NCBI GenBank assembly: GCA_025618425.1
Contig: CM046848.1
Span: 25,420,116-25,484,115, forward strand
DNA: 64,000 bases
Direction of reading: 5' to 3'
Source of the DNA: Heliocidaris tuberculata
Taxonomy: Eukaryota; Echinodermata; Echinoidea; Camarodonta; Echinometridae
This document shows positions 11,824-22,110 of the stretch, piece by piece. Every line of letters starts with the position of its first letter. Position 1 is the stretch's first letter. A program made the translations under genes and the position numbers. The notes below the pieces were generated by a model, which searched no databases, was not told the origin of the DNA, and saw only the letters and a program-made list of their open reading frames with translations.

Positions 11824-12129
11824 GGGGGTGTTTCATAAAGCTGTTCGTAAAGTTACGCATGACTTTACGAATGACTTAAATATGACAAGCTAAATGGGAT
11901 GATCAATCATTTAAATTGAACTGTGCAGATGTGGATTAACATTCTTATTATAACAAACATTTTTAATGCAAAGTATATTTTTGCCATAATTTAATTGAGG
12001 TTATTGGAAATACAGTCACACTTTGTTTACAACATCAGGAAAAACTTTGGGCATCCTATCTGGCATTTCATATTCAAGTCGTTCGTAAAGTCATGCGTAA
12101 ATTTACGTACAGCTTCATGAAACACCCCC
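11824..12129. mobile_element. MITE family B, single copy
   Basis: Inverted ends 'GGGGGTGTTTCATAAAGCTG' and 'CAGCTTCATGAAACACCCCC'; the arms continue with 'TTCGTAAAGTTACGCATGA' matching the complement of the right side. It is 306 bp and non-coding. The TTTCATxAAGC core resembles family A, so the two may share a transposase. Confidence 0.8.
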
Positions 12130-12354
12130 TGATGTAATAAGAGGCTTTTTCGTGGCCACTGTATGTAATTATGCCTCTATTTTATTGAGTACTCTTATCG
12201 TGCAGGATCCTGAATAGGATTAATTAGGTATTTTATACGTGTCCACTGAAGGAATAACCGGTAATGGCAATAGGTTAGCTGGAGTTTGCCTGATAATTGC
12301 AAGACGCACTCAAACTATATTGCTTAGGCCTGGCACCAGATCATTCTTTGAACA

Positions 12355-13065
12355 ATGATGATGATGAAGAAGAAGAAGAAGAAGAAGAAGAAGAAGAAAA
12401 AGAAGAAGAAGAAGAAGAAGAAGAAGAAGAAGAAGAAGAAGAAGAAGAAGAAGAAGAAGAAGAAGAAGAAGAAGGAGAAGGAGAAGGAGAAGGAGAAGGA
12501 GAAGGAGAAGGAGAAGGAGAAGGAGAAGGAGAAGGAGAAGGAGAAGGAGAAGGAGAAGAAAAAGGAGTGAAGAATAAGGAGGAGGAGGAGGAAGGGGAGG
12601 AGGAGAAAAAGAAGGAGGAGGAGGGGGAGGGGGAGGAGGAGGAGGAAGAGGAGGGGGAGGAGAAGAAGAAGGAGGAGGAGAGAGAGGAGGAGGCCGAGGA
12701 GGAGGAGGAGGAGGAGAAGAAGAAGAAGAAGAAAAGAAGAAGAAGAAGAAGACGAAGAATGATGATAATAATAATAAGAAGAAGAAGAAGAAAAGAAGAA
12801 GAAAAAGAAGAAAAAGAAGAAGAAGAAGAAGAAGAAGAAGAAGAAGAAGGAGTGAAGAAGAAGGAGGAGTAGGAGGAGGAAGGGGAGGAGGAGAAGAAGA
12901 AGAAGGAGGAGGAGGAGGGGGAGGAGGAGGAGGAAGAGGAGGTGGAGGAGAAGAAGAATAAGAATGAGGAGGAGAGAGGAGGAGGCCGAGGAGGAGGAGG
13001 AGGAGAAGAAGAAGAAGAAGAAGAAGAAAAAAAAAAGAAGAAGAAGAAGACGGAGGGGAAGTGAA
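12355..13065. repeat. Polypurine tract of GAA, GGAGAA and GGA units
   Basis: About 700 bases almost entirely of A and G on the plus strand: (GAA)n at 12362-12470, (GGAGAA)n at 12471-12560, then mixed GGA/GAA blocks with only rare pyrimidines. A block near 12575-12760 is repeated at 12860-13060 ('AGGAGGCCGAGGAGGAGGAGG' in both). Long Glu/Lys frames across it follow from the repeat and are not evidence of a gene. Confidence 0.95.
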
Positions 13066-13227
13066 GTGGTAAATTAAGTAACGTTGGTGTTGTTGGGGAA
13101 GAGGTATATCCTATGGAGGTCTTTCTGTAAAGCCATAAGTCAGGGCCTTCTGTGGTATTTATTCAAACAAGGATCCAGAATTGTCTAATAAGAGGGGGTG
13201 GTAATGTTTGTGGATCGGCCTGTGGTC

Positions 13228-13229
<2 letters not shown>

Positions 13230-13315
<86 letters not shown>
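13230..13315. repeat. (TA)n array, 5' flank of the Penelope-like fragment
   Basis: About 43 uninterrupted AT units running directly into the coding remnant at 13316. Confidence 0.95.
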
Positions 13316-13318
<3 letters not shown>

Positions 13319-13998
13319 CAGAACTCCTCAATCAATGCACAAACGCAAAGGATAAAACGCGCATCCCCTTAGTTACAACCTACCATCCTGCCACGAAATC
13401 CTTTGTTAAACGGGTCAGATTAGAGTGGCCTACCTTACATCTTGACCAAAACCTAGGAAAAGTGGTTGGTGACCCTCCCCTTCATGCTCAACGTCAGCCC
13501 CCAAACTTAAGGAATTTGCTTGTTAGCAGCAAACTCCCGACCTTCTCACCTCGGAGAGGCAATATTCCCTGCGCCAAACCTAGATGTCAGATTTGCAAAC
13601 ATCTCATCACTTACACCACGATCAAGGTCACTGACAATTTCACTCTCCGGCCGGGACGTCATAACTGCGATTCCAGCAATGTTCTTTACTGCCTCTTTTG
13701 CGCACGCTGCCCAGACGTTGTGTATGTTGGTGAGACTAGCACCAAATTTCGGATGCGTTTTAACAACCACAGATCATCCATCAACAAAAGACGGAATGAT
13801 CTCCCTGTAGCTAAACACTTCAGCCTTCCCAATCACTCAGTTGCGGATGTCAAGGTTTGCCTTTTCGGTGGAGGCTATAAGTCAGCGGACGATAGGAAAA
13901 TTGCCGAATTACGGGCAATTGTTAAGAGCAGGAGTTTTGACGGAAAAGGTCTTAACAGAGATCTTTACTTTCTCAATGGATTTACATATTTTCGCTAG
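13316..13998 (+). CDS. Penelope-like retroelement, C-terminal part with GIY-YIG endonuclease (5' truncated)
   Basis: About 227 in-frame residues from 'RTELLNQC' to a stop at 13996-13998; the frame is also open through the TA array but that part is not coding. In order: the end of the reverse-transcriptase region/connector (a Y-H-P-A-T-K block followed by 'KRVRLEWP'), a cysteine-rich segment (C-x4-C-x2-C at 'CAKPRCQIC', then H-x-C and C-x2-C-x2-C), and a GIY-YIG nuclease ('VVYVGETSTKFRMRFNNHR', then an 'AKHF..NH' block and an 'E' helix). This layout is characteristic of Penelope-like elements. The nuclease nicks target DNA for reverse transcription. The reverse transcriptase core is absent. 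The frame is intact, so the copy is fairly young; it cannot act alone. Confidence 0.88.
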
Positions 13999-14208
13999 TT
14001 TTTTTGTATCTTTTCAATCACATGTTCTTTAATAATGATTTGGTATCAATTCTCCTTCTTTGTTTCAATACTATTATTTTGAATCTTTGCCGCTAATACT
14101 ACTTGGGATTTTGTGTATTATTACGTTAATTACGTAAATTACGTAATAATGAAGCGCGCACAGTACTCTTTTCTCATCTGCATAATTATATCCATCATTT
14201 TTTTGTAA

Positions 14209-14287
14209 AGCGCGCGCATCCTCAGTCAGATCTCCAAGAGAGACGGTTTCTAAGCAACCTATATCTGACTGAGTATGCGCGCGCTAT
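14209..14287. repeat. GC-rich inverted repeat in the Penelope 3' region
   Basis: Left arm 'AGCGCGCGCATCCTCAGTCAGAT' and right arm 'ATCTGACTGAGTATGCGCGCGCT' pair over about 22 bases with one bulge/mismatch, with a loop of about 33 bases. 'GCGCGCAC' also precedes at 14153. Confidence 0.85.
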
Positions 14288-14338
14288 AACTATAACTATT
14301 TCAATTATTTGTATGATACCTTATCATTTATTGTTCTC

Positions 14339-14366
14339 CTGAAGAAGACGCCAGGGAGCGTCGAAA
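14339..14366 (+). ncRNA. Hammerhead-ribozyme-like core motif
   Basis: The sequence reads CTGAAGA (fits the CUGANGA box), a perfect five-base stem GACGC/GCGTC with loop CAGGGA (stem II), then GAAA. Penelope-like elements are known to carry hammerhead motifs in their terminal regions. I could not find convincing stems I and III or a clear NUH cleavage site in the flanks, so activity is unproven; it may be a degenerate copy or only the similar 'CTGAAGAAG..CGAAA' word common in these elements. Confidence 0.45.
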
Positions 14367-14457
14367 ATTTGAGTAGAAAAATAAAATTGGCCACAATGCA
14401 TTACAAACGCTTTTAGCAGTTTTCTTTGAATTTGTTTGAGCCGATACGTGAAACCTT

Positions 14458-14459
<2 letters not shown>

Positions 14460-14549
<90 letters not shown>
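14460..14549. repeat. (TA)n array, 3' flank of the Penelope-like fragment
   Basis: About 45 uninterrupted TA units, starting directly after the element's 3' end. Confidence 0.95.
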
Positions 14550-14551
<2 letters not shown>

Positions 14552-15254
14552 AGGAATAGATCATACGACTGTTAGCAAAATATTATTAATCCGATTACAA
14601 TTTTCTTATAAGCCATCATGATAACTGCGACAAGCAGCCCACTGGCAATAATTAACACAACCACACACTTATCTGCTTCGTTTAATATACGTATCCTAGC
14701 TACCATTAAAAAATTAATGAATTTATTACAAATTTACATTCGTGAGACTCACACTAATTTTATTTTCGGGTATCTTCGTAATTATGTACATCTTTTTTGT
14801 ATCTTTCCCGTCATTCCCCTTCATCGAGAACAATAGGATCATATCGTGTTATACCAATACGCGATAGATCTTATCTGAAATAATTAGTCGATAATTTTGT
14901 TGACTCTTCCATAAAATTGGTTTCGACCTTTCGATCTACTTGACTATCGTCGGGCCTGGGCTGATTTAGGGTATGTATTATGTTAGTTTCTCACGAGTCA
15001 ACTCCCAAACATTACTTACTGGGAAAGCTGACGGTATAGGCTTAGTCATTTTATAGATCTCTATACAAATATACCCCTCTCTCAAATCTTTCTTTGGACC
15101 CCATATATAACATGTATAAGAACGTTTTTTTTTATGCTGACAAAGCTGAGTAAAAATAATTCAGAAACAAAACCAAATAAAACAAAACAAACAAACAAGC
15201 AATCAAACAAGCAAGTTAAAAACAAACAAAACAAAAACCAAACATGTTCACGTG

Positions 15255-15762
15255 TAGGAGGTCTCTGCCTTCAATATGATGAGACCAAAAAAAAAAAATC
15301 ATGAATGAGTATGTTAAGTTGGGATATTTGTTAATTATAATAGCAGGGGGTGCGTGTGCAGAGAAGAACAGCAAACTTTATTCGTATTAATTTTGATACT
15401 TCTCTAATAATCAGATCGTCATTGTTTCCTAACTTTGCGTGCATACAACAACCGGTTGCCTAGCTACTTCCACTCCACCTTGTCCACTCGACTGATTCAT
15501 GGAGCTGAACATTTGATGAGTGCCTTATCATTTATCACAATGAATCTAAATATAATTACTTCTGGTAATCGTGCTCATCGTGAAATAATGATAATGTCAT
15601 AAGCCTTGCTTGCTCTCTCGCTCGCTTTGTTCGCTCGGGTGATCGTCATTGACCTTAGAAGTCATATCCACGCAGACAAGTCCGGTATTTAGAATTGGTC
15701 ACCCTGCTTGCTTCTCTCCCTAGCTGTGTACACTCTACACGTTTTCTCTAAAAGACGATGGG

Positions 15763-15804
<42 letters not shown>

Positions 15805-16112
15805 GTGTTAGAGGGCCATTGTCTTCAACATAATAAAACCAAAAAATTGTCTATATATAGGTATATTTGCAGTGGTTGTATCATTTGTTCATAATCATGT
15901 CTATACAAGACGATTACATGTGCAGTTAAGTGCGGTAAAGTGTTTCATACTTCTAATAACTAATAATCGTTATTGTTTCATGAGTCATGAGTTTGTTGGC
16001 CTGTAAACACCGGGTTGCGTAGAGACTATCACTCCACTTAACTGGCAGTGTGTCTGAAAATTAGATGAGTGCTTTATCATTTATCAATGATTCTGGATAT
16101 GATTTCGTGACT
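15255..16112. repeat. Diverged tandem duplication, about 550 bp apart
   Basis: Copy 1 (about 15255-15560) and copy 2 (about 15805-16112) share in order: 'CTTCAA.AT.AT.A.ACCAAAAAA', 'TTCTAATAA', 'ATTGTTTC', 'CCGG.TTGC.TAG', 'CACTCCAC.T', and 'GATGAGTGC(C/T)TTATCATTTATCA'. A poly(A) run of about 37 (15766-15802) lies between them. Confidence 0.65.
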
Positions 16113-16194
16113 GTTTTGGCATTTTGAACTTTTTTTTTTCCTCCCGAGTCCTCAATTTTGAATCATAACCCTCTTTCGTCCATCAATTCTGTAA

Positions 16195-16570
16195 CTGTCT
16201 TTTTTTTTTTTAATCACCCGTTCTCTTCCTCTATCTCCTTATCTATTTTTCAAACTCCTAATCTATTTCTCTCACTCTCCTTATCTCTGTATTTTTATCC
16301 CTATATCATTCATGTTTTCGCATTTGTTATCTTTTTCCATTTTCTCTACAATTACCTCCTTCTTTCTCTCTGTCTCTCTGTCTCGTTCTCTTCCTCTCTA
16401 TCTCCTTATCTATTTATCAATCTCCCAATCTATCTTTTTTCTCACTCTCCTTATCTCTATATTTTACCCCTCATCACTTGTTTTCGCACTTGTTACCTCT
16501 TTCCATCTTCTCTACAGTTACCTCCTCTCTCTTTCTCTCTCTCTGTCTTTAATATCATGTATGTCTGTCT

Positions 16571-16602
<32 letters not shown>

Positions 16603-16606
16603 CATA
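16195..16606. repeat. Pyrimidine-rich tract with internal duplication
   Basis: CT-rich, with a block 'TCTC..CTCCTTATCT(C/A)T' repeated near 16235-16300 and 16390-16460, followed by C and (CT)n runs at 16573-16602. Leu/Ser frames here follow from composition. Confidence 0.8.
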
Positions 16607-16832
16607 TATATTTTGTCGTCTGATTATAATCTTGATTCGGATGCTTGGTTTTTATTGAAAAATGGACATGTTAATTAGTCAATCAAATTAATAATGCATT
16701 CATAAGGAGGGTGATTTAATAGTGAATGTTTAAAAATGAGAGGGTTTTGCAAAGACAGGAAAAAGTACTTTAAAAGCATCACGCGCATAGGAATATCGGA
16801 ATTCTTGCTATCACGTAGATTACTATCATGAC

Positions 16833-17043
16833 TACACTCTAAAAACTAGTGTTAAATCACTATTTAAAAGGGCCGAGGAGTGACAACTTTTTCTAAATTG
16901 TAAATTAACACTTTTAACATGCTGGATACAACACTATAAAGGTTGAATCCAGCAGTTTAAAAGAGTTGATCTACCATTTTGAAAAAGTTGTCACTCCTCG
17001 GCCCTTTTAAATGGTGGTTTAACACTTAAGTTTTTAGAGTGTA
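16833..17043. mobile_element. MITE family D, single copy
   Basis: Inverted ends 'TACACTCTAAAAACTAGTG' and 'CTTAAGTTTTTAGAGTGTA'. Longer inverted arms follow: 'AAAAGGGCCGAGGAGTGACA' on the left and its complement on the right. 211 bp, non-coding. Confidence 0.85.
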
Positions 17044-18192
17044 TTGGCGGATGCCTGTGTCTGCGGGTGTCTTCTGCACTAATGAAATCCGCAAGTTCCT
17101 TTCTCCGTTCCATTGTCAATTGAGTACAAAATCAATAGAGGTAAAGAATGAGAAGACATCTTGCCTATTGTACCTATTAAAGTATATGACTTGAGGGAAG
17201 GGTAAAAAAAAGTCGATAGCCTACAAGGAAGACTGCTACTTGCCCACTTTAGCGATGTTGCGATACGGTTTACAGAAGCCTCTTCTTCTTCTTCTTCTTT
17301 GTTTGGTTTTATTTGACAGTTAGTCAGAATTTACTATTTTGCCACAAAATTTGCTTTTATTTATATATCAAATGCTCTGAAGCTCTAGCCAGCCTGCTTC
17401 CAGATTGAATGGGTCAGTTCGTCCATCAACATTTCGTCCAATAATCATTCTGTTCAATACTAGTATTACTTTGTCCAATGACGATTAGTCTATAACCGTT
17501 TTGGCTAAGTGGGATTTGACCAAATGACAATAAACCTATGGAACTGTGCTGTGCTCTCAACGAAATTGTGTCGTTCGGAGTCTGAAGTAGGTTCATCTAT
17601 TTCTTATTCAGTTATTCCGGCATGTATTCTCGAGGCTTAATTTACCTACACCAGACTTAGCACATACCGTAACACTTTCATTGATAACAGTGAAATTATA
17701 CTCCGTGTTGGAGACAGAATATATAGAATCAGAGCTCAACGATGCCTGAATACATGCTATTCAACAATATATAAGACATCGTGTTACATCGTGTTACATC
17801 GTGTAATATCGTATAGTAATTTCGTGCTGTTATATTGTAACATCGCAATATATAGTCACAGGAATGTGCGAGAGGCATTATCCAGCATTAATTTCTTCTG
17901 AATATCTTTAAGTTGTCACTCTCGACCCAGAAATAGTGAAAAGACATAACGTAGGATATATTTCAGTGCAGGGCTGCTGGAGCTAAGGTCATTTAGCAGA
18001 CAGATTTTTTTAAAAACAACTCATGGCAAGAGTCATCATTCCAAAACCATTAAGATATTACTTGATGCGATAGATCTATGCACAAGGTTACACGAACGGA
18101 ATATTATTAATCTCATCATTAATAATTTGGGAACTAATTAGAGTAATGCGTTTGACTTCCCAATCCGCTAGATGGATCGTCGCCCCCGATCA
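17044..18192. other. Non-coding stretch with minor repeats
   Basis: (CTT)n at 17280-17300 and a small tandem 'CATCGTGTTA' at 17779-17820. No gene seen. Confidence 0.4.
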
Positions 18193-18787
18193 TTAAAGGG
18201 AAATCCAACCTTAATAGCAAGTTGCTTTGAAAGAAAGAGGAAACATCAGAGAAGCAGATTGGTGAAAGTTTGAACGAAATCGGACAAGCAATAAGAAAGT
18301 TATGAATTTTTGAAAGTTGTAATCACTATGCATATGGGAATTTCAAATTGATCGAATAGGTAATGTCACTGTGATGTAGCTGTGGACAACTCCCCCATTC
18401 GCTCTAACACACAAAATGACTAAAATGTCACTTTTTTTCAAAATGCATTACTCAGCAGGATCTTTTCGCTCATGAGGACCTATAACAATATGCTATCTCC
18501 AATATATTTTGAGTACTGCCCCGAGGGTAAAAGCGCCTCGAAGAAAACCGCAAATTAATGATATTTTTGTGTACGACAAATGGGAGAGTTGTTCACAAAA
18601 ATGTCACAATAATTGACTCAACAAATTGCCAATTTGAGATTCACATAGATGTAGTGATCTCATTTTTCAAACATCCATAACTTTCTTAATCCTTGTCCGA
18701 TTTCTTTCAAACTTTCACCATCTTGTTTTTCTTATTTTTCTGCTTTCACACAAATCATCTTATTACCAAGGTTGGATTGCCCTTTAA
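18193..18787. mobile_element. MITE family I, copy 1 (TTAAAGGG ends)
   Basis: Starts 'TTAAAGGGAAATCCAACCTT' and ends 'AAGGTTGGATTGCCCTTTAA', inverted ends with one indel. It is 595 bp and nearly identical to 58663-59253 and inverted relative to 57312-57868; a more diverged relative is at 29690-30198. It carries AT-rich filler but no open frame. Confidence 0.9.
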
Positions 18788-19860
18788 TAAAGACAATTTG
18801 TAATCTTTATGTCACGATTGTTAGGATGAGACGTTTATTGTCTTTTTTTTTTCTTTTTTTTTTCATTTGTTGCACTTGTTGTCATATGATAATCATAATT
18901 CTTTAAAGGTTTTACAAAAGCAACCATTTGAATTTCATTTCCAAAAAATTTCAACCAGAATATAGTAATTATTGTTTAATAATGCCCTCAGTGTTTGCTG
19001 AGATATTTTCGTGGTATGCATTGGGATTTGAAAAAAGTAATTCGTTCATTTATTCACTTTATTCTGACTTGTTTCTTTCTGTGTTTACTCTTCGTCTCCA
19101 GATCTTCAAGCTTTACTAGGATCAAGCTACTTGACTTAAGTCTAGTCAATACCCAGTATTGAAAGGTATTGTGACGTCACGAGAAGCCCTGTTGCAGAAA
19201 GCTGATCACCATTATCGCACGTTGCGACACTGTCTGCTTGAGAAAACTTAAGAGGAGCAGCGATCGATCAAATTTGTTCTAGAGAACAGTAGGGAGAAAA
19301 GAAGAGCAGCTTATTCCTCACCGAGGCGCGCGCTCAGCACAACTAGCTAGCCACAATATTCTATCAACGGAAGCGAATCCTAAAAAGGAAGGGGAGTTTC
19401 TTTCATGTCTTTAGCGGCATCTGGAAGAAGCTTCTCAATTGGTGGAACTCATGGAAAAAGAAAAGAGCAGGAGGGGGGAAAAAAATCGACGCAATGAATC
19501 CATAGCAAGTCAGTGAAGCAAGCAGTATTGATTTTTGAGACACATAAGTCGATCCTTCATTATTCGCCTTTTCTTCAAAGTCTACTGTTAATCTTAGTAA
19601 CTGATTTGCATTCGTTGAGTGTTGTGGTCATCTGGTGTAGAAGTCAGAACACATTGAAATTACCTGTTCTGTACAGAACATAAACTTTAGAGATACAGTT
19701 CATGGAATTTCATTCCTAATTGTTGGCGTTTCATCGATTTTGGATTGAGTTCAAAGGCTGACAGATTCACTTAATTGTTGGATTTTTAAATGTTTGTGAT
19801 GTTTGCGTCTTTAGAAACACGATGACTGTTTCGCAATACACTAATGTGCCACGACAAGCT
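18788..19860 (+). other. Upstream region of the 19933 gene (probable 5' UTR/promoter)
   Basis: No coding signal. The reading frame of the downstream gene has a TGA about 70 bases before its ATG, so transcription must start upstream of that or nearby. I see no clear TATA box placement that I would defend. Confidence 0.35.
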
Positions 19861-19932
19861 TGACGGGACGATTTCAGTGGGATATACTTACTTGATTTAT
19901 GGCTTTTATTTAATTCCAAGTGTTTTTCTGAT

Positions 19933-21234
19933 ATGGTTTTAACAATGGGCGATGATTATTACCGTCAACGAGCGGCCGCGAGTGGGCGAAGAGTTCGCCG
20001 AGAATCTGATGCTCGGCGAGATCTGGAACGTATGCACCTGATGACGATACGACGAGAGAAGATGCGATTGCAAGAAGAGTTGGATCGAGTACGCGTCAAA
20101 GGAGGAGTAAAAGGAGGTATGAGCAATGCTAGCAAGAATGCCAAACTTTTGTCGAGTCGTTTTTTGACGACTGCGAATGATGAAGGAGCGAGTCAAAGAC
20201 GACCACGTCTGCGAACATCGACAGCGGCGGCATCGTCACAGAGAGGGACGTCACCGTACATCCTACGACGAAACACGACCAACACGAAGTTGGGTTCGAG
20301 CATGAACTCGGAGGGGGAGCTCCCACAGATCGGGTACATGACAACCCCACTGAAAGGGGAGTTAGATTCGAGGAGGCATAAAGATGAAATAAGAGACCCG
20401 AAAACTAAAATTAATGAACTGAAAAAGAACGAAGGGCAACAAAAGAAACTCTTGTCATTAAAAGTTGACATGTTTACTAGATCTTTTACCCCAGTATCCC
20501 AAGCTCGCTCTCGATCACCGGCGCGTTCTCCTGTTCCTAGCCCAACGCCAAAGCACGAGGACAACCATCATATGGTAGATGATGTCGACACTATGTCGTC
20601 TGATTATGTATTTAGTCCAAGGGCGTCATTCCCACCGGCGACTATTAAGAAAAAAGGACATTACGACGTCACTCGGGACACGAGAAATGCGATGAATACA
20701 CGTTTGGTTCCCTTAGACGCTGATGTCAATGGTATCGATAACGATCACGGCGGAACACAACACGACGACGTCCTACCTACGATATCTAGGACACAGGTGG
20801 TCCCAACTCAATTACCGCCTCGTCCAACTATCATCAGACGGCAGAGTCAAGTCGCCATTTTAGAACGAAACGACCAAAAGAAAAACAAATACGCTCTTTC
20901 TAAAGACTCTAAAGATTCCAGCGGAAACAACAACAACAGCAGCGACAACGGCGTCGTAAAGAAATCTGTAGAATCCGAACTCAACCTTGCTGTCCTCGGT
21001 CGCGACGCGAAGCGGGTGAAGGAGATCATCGAAAACCCCGAAATCGTGTTCGACCAGGAGAAGTACGCTCCCGATGGCGCGCTGAGGACCATTCACATGC
21101 TACCCACTGCCGAGAATTCTTTCTCACAGGCCCGGCAGGCAAGGTACCTGAGGTGGAGGGACCCCAATGAACTCAACAGAGAACGGGAGCTCAGTGTTTC
21201 TGAAATATTTGCCAAAGGCTCAAGTAGTTACTAG
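19933..21234 (+). CDS. Intronless gene for a basic, mostly disordered 433-residue protein
   Basis: I do not recognise the family. There is an uninterrupted frame from ATG at 19933 (an in-frame TGA lies about 70 bases upstream; Met5 at 19945 is an alternative start) to TAG at 21232-21234. Residues 20-55 are a charged, probably helical segment ('ARRDLERMHLMTIRREKMRL'). Residues 56-345 are low in hydrophobics, rich in S/T/R/K/N/D, with an SR/SP block at 184-206 ('ARSRSPARSPVPSPTP') that could be phosphorylated. Residues 346-425 look more ordered ('ESELNLAVLGRDAKRVKEII', 'QARQARYLRWRDPNEL', 'ELSVSEIF') and may be the conserved part. No signal peptide or membrane segment. The frame is richer in G+C than its flanks and the reverse-strand frames are shadows. 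The coiled N-terminus faintly recalls CCDC190-type proteins, but this is weak. Confidence 0.78.
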   Translation: MVLTMGDDYYRQRAAASGRRVRRESDARRDLERMHLMTIRREKMRLQEELDRVRVKGGVKGGMSNASKNAKLLSSRFLTTANDEGASQRRPRLRTSTAAASSQRGTSPYILRRNTTNTKLGSSMNSEGELPQIGYMTTPLKGELDSRRHKDEIRDPKTKINELKKNEGQQKKLLSLKVDMFTRSFTPVSQARSRSPARSPVPSPTPKHEDNHHMVDDVDTMSSDYVFSPRASFPPATIKKKGHYDVTRDTRNAMNTRLVPLDADVNGIDNDHGGTQHDDVLPTISRTQVVPTQLPPRPTIIRRQSQVAILERNDQKKNKYALSKDSKDSSGNNNNSSDNGVVKKSVESELNLAVLGRDAKRVKEIIENPEIVFDQEKYAPDGALRTIHMLPTAENSFSQARQARYLRWRDPNELNRERELSVSEIFAKGSSSY

Positions 21235-22110
21235 CTATACAGGAAATCAAGGCGCTTATAAACTCCTTAAAGAGTTACCCTCTATTTGAGGTTGTCAATT
21301 TAAGCTAGGATGGATGAACACAGTCCGTACCATTTCAACATATTAAACTTAAGAGAGGATGCACAGTTGGGCAAGTTCAAGATATTTTGTCTTGACATCG
21401 TCGACATTTTTGTTATACCCGATGATTCTATCAAGTTGACGGCCGAATAAGAAGGAAAATTATAAGTGTGATGTCATCTTTCCTTTATCTTCCGATATTC
21501 TTGGTAACGTATGGGACAGTAAATGACCGAACACCTTGGACTTGCCCACTGCATATGGCTTTGACAAGAGCAATGGTCGTTTAAATCTGACTGATAACAA
21601 CCGGGTAAATTCATAGTGTAGAAACATTTCTCTTTGTTAAGCTTCACTTTCATTCATGATTTCATGATTATGAAACATACTTAAACAAATTCATTGCTGT
21701 AAAACGTTTTCATATCACTTTCGCTAATACATGTCAATGTATAGTAAACAGAGAGAATGTGTTCAAGTGTACAATTTATTGAGATTAGCCTGAAAGTTTC
21801 AAACTTGATTGAACACCTAGATAAGACATCCTGCTAACTCGTATTAAATTTCAGCACATCTCTATTAAAAGAATGATATCGAATTCTAATACATTATTAG
21901 CCACGCATGCGATTCTCTGTCATGTAATCTTATACTTACCATCCGGCAAAAGTATCGGACAATAGCCGTACGCTTGTCTCAAATCGTCAAATTCAATTTC
22001 CTTAAAAACTGCATAATACATGTTTAATGATTAACTGTGTTAAAAACATTAGGAAAAGCGTTTTTGTTACAAAGGTTATCAACATTCAACCTCCAACTTT
22101 AAATAAAACG
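21235..22110 (+). other. Probable 3' UTR of the 19933 gene
   Basis: AT-rich sequence after the stop; the first good polyadenylation signal I see is AATAAA at 22102-22107. Confidence 0.4.

Larger units (their letters stand above)
13999..14460 (+). mobile_element. 3' non-coding end of the Penelope-like element
   Basis: AT-rich trailer that follows the GIY-YIG stop and ends at the second (TA)n array. It contains a long inverted repeat (14209-14287) and a hammerhead-like core (14339-14366). I infer the element boundary from the TA array. Confidence 0.6.

Noticed and set aside
12297..12872. A 191-residue Glu/Lys/Gly frame
   Set aside because: Pure consequence of the polypurine repeat; overlapping frames in the same strand are equally open.
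13198..13315. N-terminal Ile-Tyr repeat fused to the Penelope fragment
   Set aside because: Translation of (TA)n; the element begins at the end of the array.
20129..21096. Minus-strand frames across the 433-residue gene
   Set aside because: Shadows of the coding strand; Ser/Phe-rich with no motifs.
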